Assembly: GCA_017853205.1 (NCBI GenBank)
Contig: JAFMKB010000003.1
Coordinates: forward strand, 52,185-116,184
DNA: 64,000 nucleotides
Origin: Gammaproteobacteria bacterium
Lineage (GTDB): Bacteria; Pseudomonadota; Gammaproteobacteria; Pseudomonadales; Pseudohongiellaceae
Reading direction: 5' to 3'
The position numbers were made by a program, and so were the translations under genes. The notes under the pieces are model-generated. The model saw nothing but the letters and a program-made list of their open reading frames with translations, was not told where the DNA came from and ran no database searches. This document shows positions 44,237 to 52,688 of the stretch, piece by piece. Within the stretch, counting starts at the first letter, position 1; every line of letters begins with the position of its first letter.

Positions 44237-45010
44237 CTAACGAGGCGCAGGCTCCGCATCCTGCGGCTTTTCGATACGCGGGTAAGCAACCTTCAAGAGC
44301 TTTTCTAACTCTTTACGGGGGAGCTCTTGATAACGCCCCTTCGTAACCGTGCTTGGAATGAATAAAGGGCCAAATCTTACGCGTTTCAAACGGCTCACTT
44401 TGACGCCCTGAGACTCCCAGAGTTTACGAACCTCTCGGTTACGCCCTTCAAGAACAACTACGTGATACCACTGATTAACACCTTCGCCGCCGAAGTGTTG
44501 AATATCGGTAAACCTGCACATATTGCCATCAATCATCACGCCATCGTGCATCTGTTGAACCATCTCTTTGGTTACGTCACCGAGTACACGCACCGCATAC
44601 TCACGCTCTATCTGCGCACTTGGGTGCATAAGACGGTTAGCAAGTTCCCCATCTGTCGTAAACAGCAGAAGCCCGCTGGTGTTGATATCTAATCGTCCAA
44701 TCGCAACCCAACGCCCATGCTTAATAGGCGGAAGTCGATCAAATACTGTCGGCCTACCCTCGGGGTCTTTTCTCGTGCACACTTGATCCTCGGGCTTATT
44801 ATAGAGAATCACTCGACGCTCATGATTCGACTTTAATTGGGCAGCCACCTTTTTCCCATCAACGACGATCTTGTCGTCTTCGCTCACCCGATCGCCGACC
44901 TTTGCGACGACCCCATTGACCTTAACCCGCCCTTTTTCGATCCACGTCTCCGCTTCGCGCCGCGAAGCGAATCCTGCGCGCGCCATTACTTTCTGTAATT
45001 TCTCAGACAT
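44237..45010 (-). CDS. rluB: 23S rRNA pseudouridine synthase RluB
   Basis: RluB makes pseudouridine at position 2605 of 23S rRNA (E. coli numbering). An N-terminal S4 domain (EKLQKVMARAGFASRREAE) precedes the catalytic domain, where the active Asp lies in GRLDINTSGLLLFTTDGEL near residue 103. The 257-residue length fits. It starts five bases after the scpB stop, and in Pseudomonas it also lies with scpAB. Confidence 0.94.
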   Translation of the reverse strand: MSEKLQKVMARAGFASRREAETWIEKGRVKVNGVVAKVGDRVSEDDKIVVDGKKVAAQLKSNHERRVILYNKPEDQVCTRKDPEGRPTVFDRLPPIKHGRWVAIGRLDINTSGLLLFTTDGELANRLMHPSAQIEREYAVRVLGDVTKEMVQQMHDGVMIDGNMCRFTDIQHFGGEGVNQWYHVVVLEGRNREVRKLWESQGVKVSRLKRVRFGPLFIPSTVTKGRYQELPRKELEKLLKVAYPRIEKPQDAEPAPR

Positions 45011-45015
45011 ACAAT

Positions 45016-45954
45016 CTACTCGGTAGGGGCGTTTGGATTTGGTTCACTCTCGGGGTCTTCGGACCTCGGTTGCTCTTCATATTCATCGCTGGAAGCGGTT
45101 TTCGCCAGACGCGATGGATCACCACCTAAGTCTTGCTCCAGCGCTGACAGTGCTTGATCAATTTCAGCGAATTCATCTTCGCCATCGTCTTCCTGCTCGT
45201 CTGATTCCTCCGACTCCTCTGAACTCTCGGGCAAACCGTTAGGATGGAGAATCTCATCGAGAGGTTTTTGCGACAATGCAATGGCCTCCTCTTCTGCGAG
45301 TAATTCTGCCTTCTCGTCTTCGCTCAATTCTGCGGTGTTTTCCTCTTCGGTATTTTCAGGCATTTCTAATACACGCGCTGCAGCGAGTTCCGCTTCAAAT
45401 CCGAGGTCTTTAGCGCCTCCATCCATGTCGCGAATCTCCGACAGCGCGGGTAACTGCTGCAAGCTTTCAAGATTAAAGTAATCGAGGAATTGCTTGGTTG
45501 TCGCAAACATCGAGGGACGCCCTGGCACATCTCTCTGCCCCACCACCCTGATCCACTCTCGATCTAGCAATGTACGAATAATGTTCGAACTCACGGCTAC
45601 GCCGCGAATTTCCTCAATGTCTCCGCGTGTAATCGGCTGCCTGTAGGCTATAAGTGCAAGAGTTTCGAGCAACGCACGCGTATAGCGCGGGGGGCGCTCT
45701 TCCCAAAGCTTACTTACCCACTCAGCAAGCTCTTGCTTAACCTGGAACCGATATCCCGAGGCAACTTTTGTTAATTCGAAACCGCGGTCACCACACTCCT
45801 CATCGATTCGTGCGAGAACTGCGAGCAACTCTTCGTTTTCGGGTCGTTCATCGTCATTAAAAACTGCTGCAATACTTTCTAGCGTAAGGGGCCTGCCAGC
45901 CGCTAGTAGTAGCCCCTCAATAATCATTTTTACTTTATTATCTACATCGTTCAT
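45016..45954 (-). CDS. scpB: Segregation and condensation protein B
   Basis: ScpB dimers bind ScpA and complete the Smc condensin. The two winged-helix domains cover about residues 5-185 (TLALIAYRQPITRGDIEEIR, VVGQRDVPGRPSMFATT). After them is a 110-residue acidic tail, rich in Glu, Ser and Asp, which is long for ScpB. It is followed by rluB, 5 bases on, and preceded by scpA, 50 bases away. Confidence 0.95.
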   Translation of the reverse strand: MNDVDNKVKMIIEGLLLAAGRPLTLESIAAVFNDDERPENEELLAVLARIDEECGDRGFELTKVASGYRFQVKQELAEWVSKLWEERPPRYTRALLETLALIAYRQPITRGDIEEIRGVAVSSNIIRTLLDREWIRVVGQRDVPGRPSMFATTKQFLDYFNLESLQQLPALSEIRDMDGGAKDLGFEAELAAARVLEMPENTEEENTAELSEDEKAELLAEEEAIALSQKPLDEILHPNGLPESSEESEESDEQEDDGEDEFAEIDQALSALEQDLGGDPSRLAKTASSDEYEEQPRSEDPESEPNPNAPTE

Positions 45955-46004
45955 TCGGTTAAAATTCCTTGTGAGGCACGTTATGCCTCCTCTTCCTGAA
46001 TGCT

Positions 46005-46907
46005 CTATTGGACAGCCTCTTGGTCGGTCTCTTGATCGTCATCGAATTCACTGCTCAGAATGGGCTGTTCGCTTAAAGTCTTAGCTTTCACATGAATAGG
46101 TGCGAAAGGCTCGCTCTGCACGATTTCAATCATGCTCCCTTTCAACAACTCCATCACAGCAAGGAAAGTAACAACGACGCCGAGCCTTCCCTCCTCCCTA
46201 ATGAGAAGCGATGACAACGGAACAAATTTCTTGTCATTAATGCGCACTAAGAGTTCCGACATCTTCTCACGCGTCGACAGGGTTTCTCGATGAATTTGAT
46301 GACTTCCGAACATATCCGCGCGACGAAGTACTTGGGCAAGAGAGATTAAGACCTCTTTTAGATCGACCTCTGGGTCAATCGTTACACGCTCCAACTTAGG
46401 AGGCATTGCTACAGCTCGGTGGTAGTCACGATTCATCCGCGGCAGTTCATCGAGCTGAGCAGCCGCATTCTTAAACCGCTCGTATTCCTGCAAACGCCGG
46501 ATAAGCTCCATTCGAGGATCTTCTTCCTCGGCTTCTAGATCCCCTTGCCTAGGCAGTAACATTTTTGATTTTATTTCGGCGAGCATTGCTGCCATAACCA
46601 AATACTCAGCTGCAAGCTCGAACTGACTGGACTCCATCAGTTCAACATACGCCATGTATTGATCAGTGATTTCGGCGACGTTGATATTCAAAATATCAAT
46701 ATTTTGCCTTTTTATCAGATAAAGCAGCAGATCGAGAGGCCCCTGAAAGGCGTCGACCAAGATCTTAAGAGCATCTGGGGGGATGTAGAGGTCCTTGGGG
46801 ATCTCATCAAAAGCTTCCCCATCGATTAATGCGAATGGCACACGCGTTTCTGCGCGCACTCCGTTTTCGTTTACCAAGACTTCAGCGCTCTGTTGATCTT
46901 CTATCAA
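46005..46907 (-). CDS. scpA: Segregation and condensation protein A (kleisin)
   Basis: ScpA is the kleisin that bridges the heads of Smc. The family core starts at DAFQGPLDLLLYLIKRQNID near residue 53, followed by EYLVMAAMLAEIKSKMLLPR; the C-terminal winged helix includes VTFLAVMELLKG near 255. The apparent start is TTG with AAGGA upstream; the first 50 residues are not conserved. It is downstream of trpS by 35 bases. Confidence 0.94.
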   Translation of the reverse strand: MIEDQQSAEVLVNENGVRAETRVPFALIDGEAFDEIPKDLYIPPDALKILVDAFQGPLDLLLYLIKRQNIDILNINVAEITDQYMAYVELMESSQFELAAEYLVMAAMLAEIKSKMLLPRQGDLEAEEEDPRMELIRRLQEYERFKNAAAQLDELPRMNRDYHRAVAMPPKLERVTIDPEVDLKEVLISLAQVLRRADMFGSHQIHRETLSTREKMSELLVRINDKKFVPLSSLLIREEGRLGVVVTFLAVMELLKGSMIEIVQSEPFAPIHVKAKTLSEQPILSSEFDDDQETDQEAVQ

Positions 46908-46942
46908 ACCCGTTTGTCCTTACTTTAACTAGCGTGAGGTGG

Positions 46943-48157
46943 CTACCAACTCGTTAGCCCCATAGCAGTGCGCACGTCGTGGAGTGTCTCACGTGCCGTT
47001 TCGCGCGCGGTCTCACATCCTTCGGCAATAATGGAGCGCACAACATCAGGGTCTTTCTCATATTGCGCAGCTCGTAGCTGAATCGGTTCTAACTCCGCGA
47101 CAATGGCATCGCTCAACGGCTTTTTACACTCGAGACAGCCAATGCCAGCACTGCGACATCCGGCATTAACCCAATCCCGAGTCGATTCATCAGAGTAAAC
47201 TTCATGTAACTGCCAAACGGGGCACTTATTAGGATCACCGGGATCTGTCAAGCGCACACGGGCAGGATCTGTCGGCATGGTGCTAATTTTTTTAGCGATC
47301 TGCTCAAGAGGTTCGCGTAACGTAATCGTGTTGTCGTAGGACTTTGACATTTTTTGCCCGTCTAGCCCCGGCATTTTTGATGCAGGCGTGAGAAGCGCTT
47401 GCGGTTCGGCAAGTATCATTTTCCCGCCACCTTCTAAAAAGCCAAACAGCCGCTCTCTGTCACCTAATGAAATATTCTGCTGCTCGCGAAGGAGTGCCTG
47501 CGCTTTCTCGAGCGCCTCATGATCACCTTGCTCTTGGAAAGCTGTACGAAGGCTGTTGTAGAGACGCGCAGATTTTTTACCCATTTTCGCAATGGCCGCC
47601 TCAGCTGCCGCCTCGAAACCGGGCTCGCGACCATAGATGTGATTAAATCGCCTTGCCGTCTCTCGTGTCAGCTCAACGTGTGCAACTTGGTCGGCTCCCA
47701 CGGGCACATGACCTGCGCGATAAATCAGAATATCTGCAGCCTGTAACAAGGGATAGCCTAAGAAGCCATAAGTATCGAGCTCTTTTTCATGCAGTTTTTC
47801 TTGCTGGTCTTTATAGCTTGGGACTCGCTCCAGCCACCCCAGAGGGGTGAGCATCGAAAGAAGAAGATGGAGTTCAGCGTGCTCTGGGACGCGCGACTGA
47901 ACAAAAAGAGAGGCTGAGCCGGGGTTTACACCAACCGCAAGCCAATCGATCACCATGTCGAGAACGTTGTTCTCAAAAATAGTCGCATCCCCGTAGTGAG
48001 TGGTCAGTGCATGCCAGTCGGCGACGAAGAAAAAACACTCGTACTCGTGCTGCAGCTTGACCCAATTATTGAGCACTCCGTGCATATGCCCCAAATGAAG
48101 ACGACCTGTGGGCCGCATACCTGACAGCACACGCTGCTGTGAATCTACTGTGGACAA
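46943..48157 (-). CDS. trpS: Tryptophan-tRNA ligase
   Basis: TrpRS charges tRNA-Trp. The class I HIGH-like motif is in GRLHLGHMHGV near residue 19, and KMSKS is in GLDGQKMSKSYDNT near 268. The C-terminal part contains an inserted Cys-bearing segment (AGIGCLECKKPL) found in the longer, about 400-residue TrpRS type of Pseudomonas, not in the short E. coli type. The start is TTG with GGAG six bases away. Confidence 0.95.
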   Translation of the reverse strand: MSTVDSQQRVLSGMRPTGRLHLGHMHGVLNNWVKLQHEYECFFFVADWHALTTHYGDATIFENNVLDMVIDWLAVGVNPGSASLFVQSRVPEHAELHLLLSMLTPLGWLERVPSYKDQQEKLHEKELDTYGFLGYPLLQAADILIYRAGHVPVGADQVAHVELTRETARRFNHIYGREPGFEAAAEAAIAKMGKKSARLYNSLRTAFQEQGDHEALEKAQALLREQQNISLGDRERLFGFLEGGGKMILAEPQALLTPASKMPGLDGQKMSKSYDNTITLREPLEQIAKKISTMPTDPARVRLTDPGDPNKCPVWQLHEVYSDESTRDWVNAGCRSAGIGCLECKKPLSDAIVAELEPIQLRAAQYEKDPDVVRSIIAEGCETARETARETLHDVRTAMGLTSW

Positions 48158-48254
48158 ACTATTCTCCGTGTTCTTTGTTCAGATCAGTTAAGGCCGTAGC
48201 GCTAGAGCCCTGTGTGCGGGTATGCCTCGCGTTCGTAATTATACCTTCTCGTTA

Positions 48255-48878
48255 CTAGGCGAGAAACTCACTTGCGTCGCCAGCCCCCTCGCGCATCAGG
48301 CTAGGAAAGCCCTCGGTGAGGTCCAGCATTGTTGTTGGCGTCTCGCTGCAACTACCTCCATCTACTATAAGGTCAATTTGCTTACCAATTAGCGACTTCA
48401 TTTCATAAGGGTCGAGCAATGGCCCATCTGCATCAGGCAATATCAGACTCGTAGTCATAAGCGGCTCGCCCATCTCAGCGAGAATTGCCAAAGCGATCGC
48501 GTTGTCCGGAACCCGCAGCCCAATAGTTTTGCGTTTAGGATGCATGAGTCGCCTTGGCACCTCAGGACTTGCCTTCAAAATAAAGGTAAACGGACCGGGG
48601 GTGAGCGCCTTGAGCAATCTGAATGCGCTATTATTAACCTGTGCATACACGGCCAGTTCCGACAGATCACTGCACATGAGTGTGAAATTATGCTTCTCAG
48701 AAAGCCCGCGCAACCTGCGAATCCGTTCTAGCGCTGATTTGTCACCGAGATGGCATCCTACGGCGTAGGTCGAATCCGTCGGATAAACGACAACCCCGCC
48801 ACTACGCAAGGAGTCCGCGACTCGCCGAATCGACCTAACGTCTGGGTTTTTAGGATGAATTTCTAGGTATTCGCTCAT
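48255..48878 (-). CDS. yciO: YciO/TsaC family (Sua5-YrdC domain) protein
   Basis: The YrdC domain proteins bind RNA and nucleotides; TsaC makes threonylcarbamoyl-AMP for the t6A modification, while YciO is a weaker-activity homologue of less certain role. The 207-residue product has VVYPTDSTYAVGCHLGD near residue 30, KHNFTLMC, and PGPFTFILKAS, which fits YciO more than TsaC. In gammaproteobacteria, yciO lies beside trpS or trp genes, as here. The divergent promoter region with yciB is 48879-48999. Confidence 0.88.
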   Translation of the reverse strand: MSEYLEIHPKNPDVRSIRRVADSLRSGGVVVYPTDSTYAVGCHLGDKSALERIRRLRGLSEKHNFTLMCSDLSELAVYAQVNNSAFRLLKALTPGPFTFILKASPEVPRRLMHPKRKTIGLRVPDNAIALAILAEMGEPLMTTSLILPDADGPLLDPYEMKSLIGKQIDLIVDGGSCSETPTTMLDLTEGFPSLMREGAGDASEFLA

Positions 48879-48999
48879 AATTTTCGCTCTTCGGGGCCAA
48901 TTCTACGCGATATACACCGCAATGCGGAAACCTTTATCGAAATGCATTAGACTCCATGCCTCAATTAATTCTTATTCACATGAACGACGTTATCTGTTT

Positions 49000-49590
49000 A
49001 TGAAACAACTCATCGACTACATTCCACTCTTAGTGTTTTTTACAGTCTGGAGCCTTGACGAGAGAGTCGTTAGCATCGCTGGCTTTGAACACTCGATTGG
49101 TGGAATTTTTAGCGCGGCGGAATTTTTACTCGTAGCATCTGCACTGGTTTACGGCGCGCTCTGGCTTAAACAAAGGCGCTTGGACAAGTTTCAATGGATC
49201 ACCTTTGTAGCCGTTATCTTGTTCTGCCTGCCAACCATCATTTTCAGGAATGTAGAATTCCTTAAATGGAAAGCACCGATAGTTAACTGGCTTTTCGCGG
49301 GAATCTTCTTAGGCTCTCGATTTATAGGTGAAAAACCTGCTATCGAGCACATGATGGGACACGCAATACCCGCACCTCGCGCGATTTGGCAGCGACTGAA
49401 TCTCTATTGGGTTTTCTATTTTACGATTCTAGGGGCTATAAATCTGGCCGTAGCGCTACTATTAAGCGAAGCTCTTTGGATCAAATTTAAGGTGTTCGGT
49501 AATCTAGCACTTACCTTCTGCTTCGTCTTCGCGCAAATGCCCCTGCTCGCCAAATATATTGACGACCCGGAGGCCGATTCCTCGAACTAG
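49000..49590 (+). CDS. yciB: Inner membrane septation-type protein YciB
   Basis: YciB is a polytopic inner-membrane protein linked to envelope integrity and septation. The 196-residue product has five membrane helices and the family motifs QLIDYIPLLVFF and GEKPAIEHMMG. I chose the ATG at 49000 because it fits the family N-terminus; the open frame extends 78 bases upstream. yciI follows at 84 bases on the same strand. Confidence 0.92.
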   Translation: MKQLIDYIPLLVFFTVWSLDERVVSIAGFEHSIGGIFSAAEFLLVASALVYGALWLKQRRLDKFQWITFVAVILFCLPTIIFRNVEFLKWKAPIVNWLFAGIFLGSRFIGEKPAIEHMMGHAIPAPRAIWQRLNLYWVFYFTILGAINLAVALLLSEALWIKFKVFGNLALTFCFVFAQMPLLAKYIDDPEADSSN

Positions 49591-49673
49591 CCTTTGGATA
49601 CCTACGTTCAAGAGGCACGCCCGAATCATGTTCAGCCCAACTACCATCAAGAAATCAACATTGAGAAAGTATT

Positions 49674-49967
49674 ATGTTATTTAGCCTTGTCAGTCAGGAT
49701 ATTGAAAACAGTACAGAGCGCCGAATGAGCGTGCGCCCCGCGCATCTAGAGAGGCTCCAGACGCTCGCCGATGCCGACCGCTTGGTTGTTGCGGGTCCAT
49801 GTCCTGTAAACCCTAACGGAGATATTGACCAAGGATTCAGCGGCAGCATTATCATCGCTGACTTCAGCGACCTCGAAGAGGCGCAGCGGTGGGCAGAAGC
49901 CGATCCTTATGTGACCGCGGGTGTCTACGCCTCAGTCACTGTCAAACCCTTTAAACGCGTTTTTTGA
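49674..49967 (+). CDS. yciI: YciI family protein
   Basis: YciI is a small protein with a ferredoxin-like fold and unknown substrate, related to muconolactone isomerase-like proteins. The 97-residue product contains RPAHLERLQTLADADRLVVAG with the conserved His near residue 23, and the Asp in WAEADPYVTAGVY near 81; these are the two residues proposed as catalytic in the family. GAGAAAG precedes the start. It converges on the cyclophilin gene. Confidence 0.88.
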   Translation: MLFSLVSQDIENSTERRMSVRPAHLERLQTLADADRLVVAGPCPVNPNGDIDQGFSGSIIIADFSDLEEAQRWAEADPYVTAGVYASVTVKPFKRVF

Positions 49968-49991
49968 CTTACTAGCCACTAAGGGCAGGAC

Positions 49992-50648
49992 TCATGGTGC
50001 TGCGAGTAAGTTGGGATAATTCTCCTCTAGAACCGCATTCCATTCTGCGAGCTGTGGAGCCTTGCGCTCGAACAAAGCAGAATAATTACCTTCAATCCGA
50101 ATCGACTCTATTGTGTCCTTGCGACGCAATGATTGTACGATAGGCAGACCGTCGACTACTTTGCCAAAAACTGAGTGCTTGCCGTTCAGATGCGGTGTTG
50201 CTAAATGCGTAATAAAGAATTGGCTCCCGTCAGTCCCTGGGCCGGAGTTCGCCATCGACAGTATGCCAGGCTGATTATGGCGTAGAATGATCTCACCGCT
50301 AAAGCGGTAGCCAGGCCCACCAGTCCCATCCCCTAGGGGGTCTCCTCCCTGAACCATAAAATTCCTCTCCCAGCGATGAAACGTAAGACCATCGTAGAAG
50401 CCACGCTGAGCGAGATTGATAAAATTTGCGACCGTGGTTGGCGCCGCGCGCTCGTTAAGCTCGGCGGTAATGACACCAAGATTTGTTGTAATTTTCGCAA
50501 CGAGAGACTCAGCCGCCATAGAGGGCAATACGATCAACATCCCGACAACGAAACCTACAACTCTTAGACAACCCGCCAAAAGACTAAAACAACCTAAAGC
50601 GCGCTTTGGCTGCAGGCTATCTCTTCGTAATCCGATGAATTTTTCCAT
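49992..50648 (-). CDS. Exported cyclophilin-type peptidyl-prolyl isomerase
   Basis: This is the second exported cyclophilin of the window, with 218 residues. A basic stretch and then a hydrophobic segment (about 25-45, ending PSMAAES) direct it out of the cytoplasm. The domain has [15 protein letters not shown] and [18 protein letters not shown]. The first alternative start (GTG at 50657) overlaps the xthA stop; I prefer the ATG at 50648 because GAGGG lies eight bases before it. It is probably cotranscribed with xthA. Confidence 0.9.
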   Translation of the reverse strand: MEKFIGLRRDSLQPKRALGCFSLLAGCLRVVGFVVGMLIVLPSMAAESLVAKITTNLGVITAELNERAAPTTVANFINLAQRGFYDGLTFHRWERNFMVQGGDPLGDGTGGPGYRFSGEIILRHNQPGILSMANSGPGTDGSQFFITHLATPHLNGKHSVFGKVVDGLPIVQSLRRKDTIESIRIEGNYSALFERKAPQLAEWNAVLEENYPNLLAAP

Positions 50649-50649
50649 A

Positions 50650-51426
50650 TTAAACACCCTCTAACTCGTAATCGATAATAACAGGCGCATGGTCCGAAAA
50701 GCTCTGCTCGCGATAGATCGAAGCGCCCACTGTCGAATCCGCGATTTCGGGAGAAACAACGTGATAATCAAGTCGCCATCCCACGTTATTCGCTCGAGCC
50801 TGCCCACGATTTGACCACCATGAATACTGTTCTGCTTCAGCGTTCACTCGACGAAATGAGTCTGCGAACCCGACTTCGTCAAATAACTCATCAAGCCATG
50901 CCCTCTCCTCTGGCAGGAAACCTGAGTTTTTCATATTGCCCTTCCAATTTTTTATATCGATCTCTTTGTGGCAGATATTCCAGTCGCCACAGACGATATA
51001 GCGCCTATCATCTTGTGCGAGAGTCCGCATATGCTGCATGAAATAGTCCAAGAATCGCATTTTACGGGCCTGTCTCTCGTCACTGCTCGAGCCAGAGGGG
51101 AGGTAAAGCGAGATAACGCTTAAATCGCCAAAGTCGGCCTGCAGATAGCGCCCTTCTGTGTCCGCGATGTCTAGCCCAATTCCTCGATGAACCTTGTCAG
51201 GCTCTTTACGACTATAGAGCGCCGTGCCCGAATAGCCTTTTTTTTCCGCATCAAAATAATAGCAATAATACCCCTCAGGATTGAACTGCGGGTCTGTTAG
51301 CTGGTCCGCCTGCGCTTTCGTCTCCTGCAGGCAAACTATGTCTGCGTCGACTGTGGGCAGCCAGTCGAAAAACCCCTTACGAGAAGCGGCACGGATCCCA
51401 TTACAATTCAGCGTTACGACTCTCAT
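50650..51426 (-). CDS. xthA: Exodeoxyribonuclease III
   Basis: This AP endonuclease and 3'-5' exonuclease acts in base excision repair. Active-site segments are visible: NCNGIRAA at the start, CLQETKAQ with the metal Glu near residue 34, [12 protein letters not shown] near 145, and the final [10 protein letters not shown] with the catalytic Asp-His. The ATG at 51426 gives the normal family N-terminus (258 residues); an in-frame ATG six codons upstream is possible. Upstream lie a small hairpin (51478-51499) and a CRP-type site. Confidence 0.94.
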   Translation of the reverse strand: MRVVTLNCNGIRAASRKGFFDWLPTVDADIVCLQETKAQADQLTDPQFNPEGYYCYYFDAEKKGYSGTALYSRKEPDKVHRGIGLDIADTEGRYLQADFGDLSVISLYLPSGSSSDERQARKMRFLDYFMQHMRTLAQDDRRYIVCGDWNICHKEIDIKNWKGNMKNSGFLPEERAWLDELFDEVGFADSFRRVNAEAEQYSWWSNRGQARANNVGWRLDYHVVSPEIADSTVGASIYREQSFSDHAPVIIDYELEGV

Positions 51427-51528
51427 TTTTTTTGTCTCACTCATTTATTTTCGCATGCAACTTACCCCTGAGGCTTTGCGTAGTCGGAGAAAGCTACGCA
51501 CTGCTTAGGTGTTACCTATTCGTTACCA

Positions 51529-51544
51529 TGTGACACAAATCACA
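51529..51544. promoter_or_regulatory. CRP/Vfr-type binding site
   Basis: TGTGA and TCACA half sites lie six bases apart with perfect symmetry, equal to the core consensus for CRP and Vfr. It is about 100 bases upstream of the xthA start and about 200 bases upstream of the predicted small transcript, so its target could be either. The sequence match is certain; binding is inferred. Confidence 0.65.
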
Positions 51545-51707
51545 GGCGACTAAGAAAATCCGCAGGGGGTTCGGGCATAAAATAGACTTTCTATAGGATA
51601 TATTTCGTTAAAAAAATTTATTAAGTAATTGTAATATATAGATTATTATATTTTGACGGGGTTTCTCAGACTTGATTCATTACCGATAAAAAAAACCAAA
51701 TAAAGTG

Positions 51708-51736
51708 TTACCAATATTCTCCGATTGTGTTACTAT
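51708..51736 (+). promoter_or_regulatory. Sigma-70 type promoter for a small transcript
   Basis: TTACCA at 51708-51713 and TACTAT at 51731-51736 are separated by exactly 17 bases. Transcription would start near 51743, at the foot of the leader hairpin. Confidence 0.65.
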
Positions 51737-51743
51737 TTGCCCC

Positions 51744-51784
51744 GTTGCTGGATAGGGAGGCGTCGGGCCTCAGACTAAAGCAAC
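51744..51784 (+). ncRNA. Structured 5' leader hairpin
   Basis: GTTGCT (51744-51749) pairs with AGCAAC (51779-51784), and inside it GAGGC (51757-51761) pairs with GCCTC (51767-51771). The outer stem would begin at the very first bases of the predicted transcript. The sequence GCAAC recurs at the peptide start (51811) and shortly after its stop (51925), so the 5' arm could pair with alternative partners. I did not recognise a known riboswitch. Confidence 0.45.
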
Positions 51785-51806
51785 ACCTTAAGTTTAGGAG
51801 TATGTC

Positions 51807-51920
51807 ATGAGCAACGCACTCAAAAGAGCGCGCCCCGTAGTAGAAGCCACTGTTGTTAGCGTAGCGTTAATAATCGCCGCCCTATCAGTGCCCGCTGCGA
51901 TAGTGCTCGCTAGCGTATAA
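51807..51920 (+). CDS. Small hydrophobic membrane peptide, unrecognised
   Basis: This 37-codon ORF is preceded by AGGAG at an ideal six-base spacing. The predicted peptide has a basic N-terminal part (MSNALKRARP) and one membrane helix (about residues 14-36, TVVSVALIIAALSVPAAIVL). I do not recognise it. It lies on a compact transcript of its own with promoter, leader hairpin and terminator. It could be a small membrane-protein regulator, a type I toxin-like peptide or a leader peptide. An ATG-TCA-TGA mini-frame overlaps its start. Confidence 0.55.
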   Translation: MSNALKRARPVVEATVVSVALIIAALSVPAAIVLASV

Positions 51921-51943
51921 ACGCAGCAACAAAGGAATTAACA

Positions 51944-51967
51944 GTGCTCGCCAGCAATCGCGAGCAC
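51944..51967 (+). other. Hairpin downstream of the small ORF
   Basis: Eight-base perfect arms (51944-51951 and 51960-51967) enclose eight bases, 23 bases after the small ORF stop. No T-run follows. It may protect or regulate the RNA. Between here and the terminator, no gene is convincing. Confidence 0.55.
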
Positions 51968-52030
51968 AGGTAAAGGTGAATGACGCCGAGTCAGGACTCG
52001 ATTTCCCTCGCATTATTTCTGTGCATCTTG

Positions 52031-52067
52031 AACACCAAATTTCTCCCCGAGGTTTGGTGTTTTTTTT
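52031..52067 (+). terminator. Rho-independent terminator of the small transcript
   Basis: Nine-base arms (52031-52039 and 52053-52061) are followed by a run of eight T that ends at 52067. It closes a predicted RNA of about 325 bases and ends four bases before the convergent moaB stop. Confidence 0.9.
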
Positions 52068-52070
52068 GCC

Positions 52071-52583
52071 TTAAAAAGAGACCACTTTTAACTTATCGAC
52101 GAAATTACAGGGCTTATGACTGCTATCTAACTGCTCTGCGATCACCCGATCCCACCCCGTCGCGCAGGCGCCCGGTGAGCCTGGCAAACAGAAGACAATG
52201 ACATTATTGGCAATCCCCGCAAAAGCACGGGATTGTATTGTCGACGAACCAATTTCAGTATGGGAGAGCTGGCGAAAGAGTTCACCAAAGCCATCGATGG
52301 ACACGTCAAATAACGGCTGAATCGCTTTCTGAGTATTATCTCGGGGGGTAAATCCAGTTCCTCCGGTCATCAGTATTACCTGTACGCCCGGATCGGCAAT
52401 TAGCTGAGAAACCTCGGCTCGCAATTGGTAAACATCATCTTTAATGATGCTTTTATGACAAAGAAAATGGCCCGCAGAGCCTAGGCGCTCCACAAGCACG
52501 GCGCCCGAGCGATCAGTTTCCTCGGTCCGAGTATCAGACACTGTTACCACCGCTATTCGCAGGCTTGCCCTTTCTTCACTCAT
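52071..52583 (-). CDS. moaB: Molybdenum cofactor biosynthesis protein MoaB
   Basis: MoaB belongs to the MoaB/Mog family, in which Mog and related proteins adenylate molybdopterin; the exact role of E. coli MoaB is uncertain. The 170-residue product has VTVSDTRTEETDRSGA near residue 14, the MTGGTGFTPRDNT loop near 72 and LPGSPGACATGWD near 133. The next gene upstream on the same strand is moaA. Confidence 0.94.
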   Translation of the reverse strand: MSEERASLRIAVVTVSDTRTEETDRSGAVLVERLGSAGHFLCHKSIIKDDVYQLRAEVSQLIADPGVQVILMTGGTGFTPRDNTQKAIQPLFDVSIDGFGELFRQLSHTEIGSSTIQSRAFAGIANNVIVFCLPGSPGACATGWDRVIAEQLDSSHKPCNFVDKLKVVSF

Positions 52584-52688
52584 TTATTGTCCTTCCTGTC
52601 TGCTTCACGCAATCGACAACAACACACGCGGTCAATTCCATCGCGCCCATGCCGCAAACCACTGACGTTTCGCCGAAGCAAAGCGGCA

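Larger units (their letters stand above)
51427..51806. promoter_or_regulatory. Regulatory gap between xthA and a small membrane-peptide ORF
   Basis: This gene-free stretch holds, from left to right, a GCGTAG/CTACGC hairpin (51478-51499) in the xthA leader, a perfect CRP-type palindrome, a strongly AT-rich segment (about 51596-51720) and a plus-strand promoter with a structured leader. These parts are listed separately. Confidence 0.6.

Noticed and set aside
51682..51689. ACCGATAA resembling the -10 box of a FliA (sigma-28) promoter
   Set aside because: No TAAA-type -35 box is found 15 bases upstream, so the match is probably chance.
51980..52201. 73-codon plus-strand open frame after the small ORF
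   Set aside because: It runs through a strong terminator and into moaB on the other strand, so it cannot be a normal gene.
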